Origin: SIG673 sp045653945
Lineage (GTDB): Bacteria; Bacillota; Clostridia; Oscillospirales; CAG-272
NCBI GenBank assembly: GCA_045653945.1
Contig: JAZOML010000065.1
Coordinates: 1-10,746, forward strand
Direction of reading: 5' to 3'
Length of the DNA stretch: 10,746 nucleotides
Numbering within the stretch: the stretch's first letter is position 1; each line of letters starts with the position of its first letter. The translations under genes were made by a program, and so were the position numbers. The notes under the pieces were generated by a model that was not told the origin of the DNA, made no database searches, and was given only the letters and a program-made list of their open reading frames with translations. Of this stretch, positions 6,410 to 10,746 are shown one piece after another.

Positions 6410-7821
6410 TACTCGTCTACCTCATCGTTATCCTCTTCGTTTTTCTTTAAGTTAAGAAGAACGTTTGCAAGAATACCAAGGATAAGTGCACAAGCAATAG
6501 TGGTTAAGGTAACCTTTCCAAAGGAAACGCTAAGTCCACCGATACCGGGAATAAGAATTGCCGAAACAACGAACAGGTTTTTGCTCTTATTAAGGTCAAC
6601 CTTTTGAATCATTTTAAGACCAGATACTGCAATAAAGCCGTAAAGCGCAACGCAAACACCGCCCATTACACAGTTAGGAATAGAAGCAAGGAAGGTTACA
6701 AAGGGACCAAAGAAGGAAATAACCATAGACATTATTGCGGTAGTGGTAATGGTAATAACCGATGCGTTTCTGGTTATAGCTACGCATCCAACCGACTCAC
6801 CGTAGGTGGTGTTGGGACAGCCGCCGAATAATGCGCCGGCGATAGAGCCTACTCCATCACCAAGAAGTGTGCGGTGGAGTCCGGGCTCTTCAAGAAGGTC
6901 CTTCTCAATGATAGTGGAAAGATTCTTGTGGTCAGCAATATGCTCAGCAAATACAACAAATGCAACGGGAATATATGCAACTGCAACGGTAGCAATAAAT
7001 TCGCCACTGATTTCCTTAACACCCTTAAATGCCTCAATGAAGGTGAAGTCGGGAATAGCAAAGATTTCCATTGTCTTAAATGCTTCGAAGTTAATAACCT
7101 GAAGCGCTACGTTTTCGGTTGCGTAGCCAATAACAGTGAATATAGATGCTACTGCATATCCAACTAAAATGCCGAGAACAAAGGGGATAAGCTTCATCAT
7201 TTTCTTACCGTAAACGGAAAATGCGAAGATTGCGAAAAGAGTGATAATTCCGCAAATAAGCGCTACGTATGGGCTGCAAGCGGAAACAAGGGAAACCTCA
7301 GGTATGATAGCACCGTCCTTGATAACAAGTCCAACGCTCTCTTTCATTACCTTACCCACTGTCAAGTCGTTTACTGCGTTAACAGCAAGCGAAAGACCGA
7401 TAAGTGCAACGGTTGGACCGATAACGACTGCGGGCATAAGCTTGTTTATCCAGTTAACGCCGACAAACTTTACTACAAGTGCGATTACTACGTAAACAAG
7501 ACCTGCAAAGATTGCACCGATTATAAGTCCTGTGTATCCTGCAGAAGCGGAAACTGCACCGCCAAATGCCGCACACATAGAACCGATAAACGCAAAGGAT
7601 GAGCCAAGGAATACGGGGCTACGGAATTTTGTGAAAAGCTGATAAACAATAGTACCCACACCTGCACCAAAAAGTGCCGCCGCTTGGCTCATACCGTTAC
7701 CAACTATTGCAGGAACCAGTATAGTTGCCGCCAAAATCGCAAGAACCTGTTGGAGTGCAAATAGGAGCATTTGTGGAAACTTAGGTCTATCGTGGATGTC
7801 ATAAACGAGATTTTTTGCCAT
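6409..7821 (-). CDS. uraA: Uracil permease, NCS2 family
   Basis: This 470-residue membrane transporter is of the NCS2/nucleobase-cation symporter type and takes up uracil with protons. The substrate-site motifs of E. coli UraA are preserved. FAEHIADH carries E293 (equivalent to Glu241) with the following histidines, and the NCS2 signature PNTTYGESVG carries E342 (equivalent to Glu290). EEPGLHRTLLGDG between them also matches the family. About 14 hydrophobic segments are expected. The C-tail (residues 459-470) is highly charged. The ATG at 7821 is preceded by GGAGG (7831-7835) at 9 nt. The coupling to upp supports uracil over xanthine or urate as substrate. Expression is likely controlled in the 100-nt leader (see the structure at 7847-7905). 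Confidence 0.96.
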   Translation of the reverse strand: MAKNLVYDIHDRPKFPQMLLFALQQVLAILAATILVPAIVGNGMSQAAALFGAGVGTIVYQLFTKFRSPVFLGSSFAFIGSMCAAFGGAVSASAGYTGLIIGAIFAGLVYVVIALVVKFVGVNWINKLMPAVVIGPTVALIGLSLAVNAVNDLTVGKVMKESVGLVIKDGAIIPEVSLVSACSPYVALICGIITLFAIFAFSVYGKKMMKLIPFVLGILVGYAVASIFTVIGYATENVALQVINFEAFKTMEIFAIPDFTFIEAFKGVKEISGEFIATVAVAYIPVAFVVFAEHIADHKNLSTIIEKDLLEEPGLHRTLLGDGVGSIAGALFGGCPNTTYGESVGCVAITRNASVITITTTAIMSMVISFFGPFVTFLASIPNCVMGGVCVALYGFIAVSGLKMIQKVDLNKSKNLFVVSAILIPGIGGLSVSFGKVTLTTIACALILGILANVLLNLKKNEEDNDEVDE

Positions 7822-7846
7822 TTTAAACTTCCTCCGTTTTTAAGTG

Positions 7847-7905
7847 TTTTTTGAGCAAAAAAATAGGAAAGAATGCCCTCAAAAAAATTTTAGGTTTCCT
7901 TTCCT
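7847..7905 (-). promoter_or_regulatory. Structured uraA leader: candidate attenuator or pseudoknot
   Basis: Four segments lie in order 5' to 3' on the minus-strand RNA. A is AGGAAAG (7905-7899). B is UUUUUUGAG (7886-7878). A' is CUUUCCU (7871-7865), followed by A and U7 (7863-7857). B' is CUCAAAAAA (7855-7847). A pairs perfectly with A' (7 bp) and would form a terminator-like hairpin ending in the U7 tract, with CCUAAAA/UUUUGAGG able to extend it inside. B pairs perfectly with B' (9 bp). The two stems cross, so they either exclude each other, as terminator and antiterminator do, or form an H-type pseudoknot. No PyrR-binding consensus was recognised. Regulation by uracil or UMP is inferred from the operon's role. 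Confidence 0.45.
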
Positions 7906-7927
7906 CCTTTTTATTCTCATTGCTACT

Positions 7928-7956
7928 ATTTTACCACAATATATTATATATGTCAA
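7928..7956 (-). promoter_or_regulatory. Promoter of the uraA-upp operon
   Basis: On the minus strand, TTGACA (7951-7956) and TAAAAT (7928-7933) are separated by 17 bp, with TG one base before the -10. The start is predicted near 7921, giving a leader of about 100 nt before the uraA ATG. The stretch from here up to the vanZ terminator (7957-8035) shows nothing else. Confidence 0.85.
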
Positions 7957-8035
7957 CAATTTAAACATATTTTAGACATAGAAAATCTTTACATTTTTTT
8001 ATCCAAAATGCCGAAAATCCGACTTAATATCAAAT

Positions 8036-8074
8036 AAAAAATAAAACTGTCGAATTAATCGGCAGTTTTATTTT
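8036..8074 (-). terminator. Terminator overlapping the 3' end of the vanZ-like gene
   Basis: On the minus strand, AAAATAAAACTG pairs with CAGTTTTATTTT (12 bp). After one mismatch, CGA pairs with TCG around the loop TTAAT. The trailing arm continues into a T-rich run. The vanZ stop codon (8055-8057) sits in the loop, so the leading arm encodes the last residues of the protein. Confidence 0.85.
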
Positions 8075-9080
8075 TTAATTTTATTATCAAGGCTCTTATT
8101 CCAAGTGTTATCAGTATTGCTAAGGTAAAGCCTATACCGTCAATCAACGTATCCGTAAAGCACCCTACTCTACCCTCGATAAACAATTGATGTATTTCGT
8201 CGCTTACGGCATACGTATAGCAAATTCCGATAGCGACAAGCGGTCTGAATTTGAGCTTGTCAAGTGCAAGATAGGTGAACACGCCAAGCACAAAATAAAT
8301 TGTGATATGAGCTATTTTTCTTATCGTAAGTCCGAAAATTATCGGTGCATCGGGGTTTTCTATACCAAGAAGTCTTGCGAAAAAACCGCTTGTTTGACTT
8401 GACGCCCCCCCTGTTTGATGAGAAAAAATGAAAATTGCAACCATCGTAAGCAACATAAGGTAAAAAGAAATAAGAGCGATAAAGTCCTCTACGTTTCCCT
8501 CTTTTCTATGTGCTATGCGATAGATAAGATAGTAAAGCAAGCCGCCGATAAGACCGCCAAGCGTATTGTAAAATAGGTCAGATAGCTGAAATGAGCCGAG
8601 TCTACCAAATAATTGGATAAGTTCAATAGTAAGTGAAAAACAAAGCGAATATACACTTGAGCGCCATACGACTGTCCACAGTGTTATCTTTTGTATCAGC
8701 TTATCCGCAAATGCAAAGAAAAGTGCCATAATAAAAGGGAGCATCAAAAGTATATTTTCAATGCAACGGGTATTTATCTTTCCGTCCTCACTTACAGTTA
8801 TCGCCCAGTCCCCCATTATATCGTCAAGCGGACCGCCCCAAGTAAATCGGTTGAAAAGCGTTTGCATCAGTATCATTGCAGAAAAGAAAGCAAGCACAAG
8901 CACACGTCTAAATCTCCACGAATTCTTAAACGTTTTCCACCACTTTGAAAGCGCCGCCTTTATTCCTCCCTCCTGCTTTGCAAAAAGGAAGAAAAACATA
9001 AATAAAAATGCAACCAGCACCGAAAACCAAAAGGAGTTGTACAGCACTGTAAGAACCGATTTGATTACGTTCGTTATCAT
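8055..9080 (-). CDS. Membrane protein with two tandem VanZ-like domains
   Basis: This 341-residue polytopic membrane protein carries two copies of the VanZ domain. The first conserved core, about 149-179, contains IELIQLFGRLGSFQLSD followed by NTLGG. The second, about 293-321, contains DEIHQLFIEGRVGCFTD followed by DGIG. They align as E-x2-Q-x-F, G-R-x-G-x-F and a trailing D (E153/Q156/F158 and E295/Q298/F300). RKIAHITIY (254-262) and FSHQTGGASSQ (219-229) are also VanZ-typical. VanZ proteins are linked to teicoplanin resistance by an unknown mechanism, but most homologues are not resistance genes, so no resistance is claimed. The ATG at 9080 is chosen because AAGGAG (9090-9095) lies 9 nt upstream; a TTG at 9089 would abut it. 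The gene follows the GT2 gene with 20 bp between and ends the operon. It contains a G7 tract (8405-8411). Confidence 0.88.
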   Translation of the reverse strand: MITNVIKSVLTVLYNSFWFSVLVAFLFMFFFLFAKQEGGIKAALSKWWKTFKNSWRFRRVLVLAFFSAMILMQTLFNRFTWGGPLDDIMGDWAITVSEDGKINTRCIENILLMLPFIMALFFAFADKLIQKITLWTVVWRSSVYSLCFSLTIELIQLFGRLGSFQLSDLFYNTLGGLIGGLLYYLIYRIAHRKEGNVEDFIALISFYLMLLTMVAIFIFSHQTGGASSQTSGFFARLLGIENPDAPIIFGLTIRKIAHITIYFVLGVFTYLALDKLKFRPLVAIGICYTYAVSDEIHQLFIEGRVGCFTDTLIDGIGFTLAILITLGIRALIIKLKNKTAD

Positions 9081-9100
9081 CTCTAACAACTCCTTTTCAG

Positions 9101-10042
9101 TTATTTTTTCTTATTGAAATAAAATGAGAAAATTACCTTTATATAAAGCTTTATTAACTGTTTAAAGCCTTTCGCTTTTCTTATTTTCTTATATTTTTTT
9201 GACAGTGCTAATTTATATGGGCCGTTGGAGTAATAATATGAATAGCCAACTTCAAGCATTTTTTGTTCAACTGTATTGGCATATCTATACTCAGTTTCTT
9301 CATTAAATAATTCCAACATTTTATTTTTTTTATCAAATGTAGTTTTTCTTTTAGACTTATCAGCGATTTGATGTGCTGTCCAAGAACCCATAGAAAGCCA
9401 ACGATATGCAGACATAACCTCGGCTAAGTATAATATTCCCCCCCGAAGTGCCCCACAAATTTGCAAGGTATAATCTATGCGCCAATATTTTCTGAACTCA
9501 AACTCATTCCCTTGTATAATGCTTGCTCTATACATAAGTGAATTCGTTGCCAAAAATCCACCATCACCTAAAATAACATCCTCTACGGGAATAATACATT
9601 CTTCTTTTCGGGGAGCTATTGTTTCAAGAACCATTTCGCCGTCCTCGGAAACCTTGATAGCGGTATGAGCGCACATATCGACCTCGGGATGAGTTTCTAG
9701 TGCATCAAACTGCTTTTGTAATTTAAGCTCGTCAGTCCAATAGTCATCCCCCTCGCAAAATGCTATATACTCACCTTTTACTCTTGGATACTGAAAGCGT
9801 GAAACACCACCCTTGGAGTATTGATTTTCCGTTTGATAAATAGGCTTTATAAGGTCTGGGTACTTCTGCTCAAACTCGCGGATAATATCTGCAGTTCCAT
9901 CGGTTGAAGCATCGTCGTGTACTAAAATTTCATAGTCAAACGTGGTACGCTGCATAACCAGACTTTCAAGACATTTTCTTATATATTTTTCGTGATTGTA
10001 TGCATTGCAAACAACACTCACTTTAATTTGCGAAGAATTCAT
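9101..10042 (-). CDS. GT2 family glycosyltransferase
   Basis: This 313-residue GT-A fold inverting glycosyltransferase likely adds a sugar to a surface polysaccharide or lipid-linked glycan in the cytoplasm. The N-terminal strand VSVVCNAYNHEKYIRKCLESL (8-28) is the usual nucleotide-binding start. HDDASTDGT (42-50) and the metal-binding EGDDYW (97-102) follow. The C-terminal third is basic (KKYKKIRKAKG, then IKVIFSFYFNKKK) with a hydrophobic patch, which suggests association with the membrane. There is no full transmembrane anchor. The ATG at 10042 has GAGGAG (10052-10057) at 9 nt. It is 70 bp downstream of a second, disrupted GT2-like gene and directly upstream of the vanZ-like gene. A G7 tract (9438-9444) lies at residues 200-202. 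Donor and acceptor cannot be read from the sequence. Confidence 0.92.
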   Translation of the reverse strand: MNSSQIKVSVVCNAYNHEKYIRKCLESLVMQRTTFDYEILVHDDASTDGTADIIREFEQKYPDLIKPIYQTENQYSKGGVSRFQYPRVKGEYIAFCEGDDYWTDELKLQKQFDALETHPEVDMCAHTAIKVSEDGEMVLETIAPRKEECIIPVEDVILGDGGFLATNSLMYRASIIQGNEFEFRKYWRIDYTLQICGALRGGILYLAEVMSAYRWLSMGSWTAHQIADKSKRKTTFDKKNKMLELFNEETEYRYANTVEQKMLEVGYSYYYSNGPYKLALSKKYKKIRKAKGFKQLIKLYIKVIFSFYFNKKK

Positions 10043-10112
10043 ATTGTAACACTCCTCGTATTTGAATACTTCTATATGTATTAATCTTCAGATATCATTT
10101 ATTAAAGCTGTA

Positions 10113-10667
10113 TTATCTATTTCTTACTTTACTTTTTATATTAATAAAAAACGATAATAACGTCTTACCAAAAAAAGAGAACAAGGCTATTATTTTTCTT
10201 CGCGATCCGCTGTTTTTATAAAGTAATATATGTTTTCTCGTCTGCTTTATTCTTTTATATACCTCATTTGTTATTTCACTCCAACCTTTATCCCTATTTA
10301 TCCATTCTATAATTTTAATATACACATCAAATTCTCGACATATAGCAATATCTTTTAAATCTGGATATATTGACACAACCTCATCTACCATTTGCTCAAC
10401 AAACTCCAGTGCATCCATTTTTTTTATTGAAAATGACTGTTTAGATATTGAAGACGCTCTATATAAATATTTATATAACCTTGCAGATGTATACACAATT
10501 TTTTCGCCTAACAAAAAAGTTTTATATGTAGTTGGAATATCTTCATATATTCTTCCTTCAGGAAATCTGATATCAGAAAACAAACTAGATTTATATAATT
10601 TTCCCCAAGCAGAAGAAGTAATTCTTTTATTATTTAATAAGTGATATAGTGATTCCTTTGTGTCCAT
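10113..10667 (-). CDS. C-terminal part of a GT2 glycosyltransferase, probably a remnant
   Basis: From the only in-frame ATG (10667) this frame gives 184 residues. They match the C-terminal half of polysaccharide GT2 enzymes: SSAWGKLYKSSLF, then DIRFPEGRIYEDIPTTYK (residues 18-48), and later a YRASSISKQ stretch near 70. The catalytic GT-A core (DDxSxDG, DxD) is missing. No ribosome binding site precedes the ATG. The frame continues upstream with GT2-like sequence until a TGA at 10738-10740, with no other start codon between. This fits a 5'-disrupted gene better than a real short protein. Base composition is clearly poorer in GC than the central genes: one hand-counted line, 10441-10500, has 15 of 60 GC, against 26 of 60 at 7621-7680. 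Such drops are common in transferred glycan clusters. Confidence 0.65.
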   Translation of the reverse strand: MDTKESLYHLLNNKRITSSAWGKLYKSSLFSDIRFPEGRIYEDIPTTYKTFLLGEKIVYTSARLYKYLYRASSISKQSFSIKKMDALEFVEQMVDEVVSIYPDLKDIAICREFDVYIKIIEWINRDKGWSEITNEVYKRIKQTRKHILLYKNSGSRRKIIALFSFFGKTLLSFFINIKSKVRNR

Positions 10668-10746
10668 TACTAATAATTCATTAGAATTTTTCTTTGTATT
10701 TAGTACTACTCCCTCTTCATCGACATAATCATACGCTCAAATAGAT
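10668..10746 (-). pseudogene. In-frame upstream extension of the GT2 remnant with a TGA stop
   Basis: Reading the same frame upstream of 10667 gives AYDYVDEEGVVL and a further 14 residues. This resembles the middle segment of GT2 enzymes, often of the form CxYxYVDExG. A TGA at 10738-10740 interrupts it immediately before AYDY, where a cysteine is frequent in relatives. Only 6 bases upstream of the TGA are visible in the window. It is therefore unclear whether this is a nonsense change, a frameshift close by, or a sequencing error. Confidence 0.5.

Noticed and set aside
7879..7920. 13-codon leader frame MRIKRRKGNLKFF upstream of uraA
   Set aside because: Its ATG would sit at the very 5' end of the transcript without a ribosome binding site, and its residues show no pyrimidine-related pattern. 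The RNA pairing explains the region better.
7821..7921. PyrR binding site or a preQ1-I type riboswitch in the uraA leader
   Set aside because: The conserved PyrR anti-antiterminator loop sequence and the preQ1-I core could not be found. Only the crossing-stem topology is similar to the latter.
8055..9080. Teicoplanin/vancomycin resistance gene
   Set aside because: Only VanZ-like domains are present. No vanHAX, vanY or vanRS neighbours occur, and most VanZ homologues are not resistance determinants.
10058..10069. Near-palindrome GTATT-TG-AATAC upstream of the GT2 gene
   Set aside because: Five-base AT-rich arms are expected by chance in this AT-rich gap, and no promoter is aligned with it.

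Overview
The window looks like chromosomal DNA of an anaerobic Clostridia-type Firmicute (Oscillospirales or a related uncultured lineage). This is inferred, not proven. The support is the AT-rich composition, strong AGGAGG-type ribosome binding sites, vegetative TTGACA-N17-TATAAT promoters, U-tract terminators, a lysine-rich LALVLTVLMLVGM-type signal peptide, and a DUF11 protein of a type I recall from Clostridia. All genes are on the minus strand except one. The ends of the window cut or disturb the first and last genes.

Layout from low to high coordinates. (1) 1-1137: the N-terminal 379 residues of a secreted protein with a probable lectin-like beta-sandwich. Its promoter has an extended -10, no -35, and a 7-bp-arm inverted repeat centred near -41.5. 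(2) 1421-2584: a GT4 glycosyltransferase of the diacylglycerol glucosyltransferase type, with a near-consensus promoter and an unusual start region. (3) 2723-3571: the only plus-strand gene, a signal-less, cysteine-free protein with two DUF11-like domains, diverging from the GT4 gene. (4) 3621-5655: a KtrB/TrkH - KtrA/TrkA potassium uptake operon. (5) 5768-7821: a uracil salvage operon, uraA followed by upp with a TAATG overlap, preceded by a structured leader that may be an attenuator. (6) 8055-10746: the 3' end of a probable surface-glycan operon: a GT2-like fragment with an in-frame TGA upstream, an intact GT2 glycosyltransferase, and a tandem-duplicated VanZ-like membrane protein.

The uracil operon imports uracil (UraA) and converts it with PRPP to UMP (Upp). 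The Ktr operon couples a potassium pore to its nucleotide-binding gating subunit. The GT4, GT2 and VanZ-like proteins all point to envelope lipid or glycan work. Intergenic regions are short and hold promoters and terminators. No tRNA, rRNA, CRISPR array, insertion sequence or integration site was seen.

I found no clearly new multi-gene system. The most interesting signals are the crossing stems in the uraA leader, the operator-like repeat at the secreted-protein promoter, the tandem VanZ architecture, two G7 tracts in adjacent glycan genes, a possible AUU start codon for the GT4 gene, and the disrupted GT2 at the right edge.
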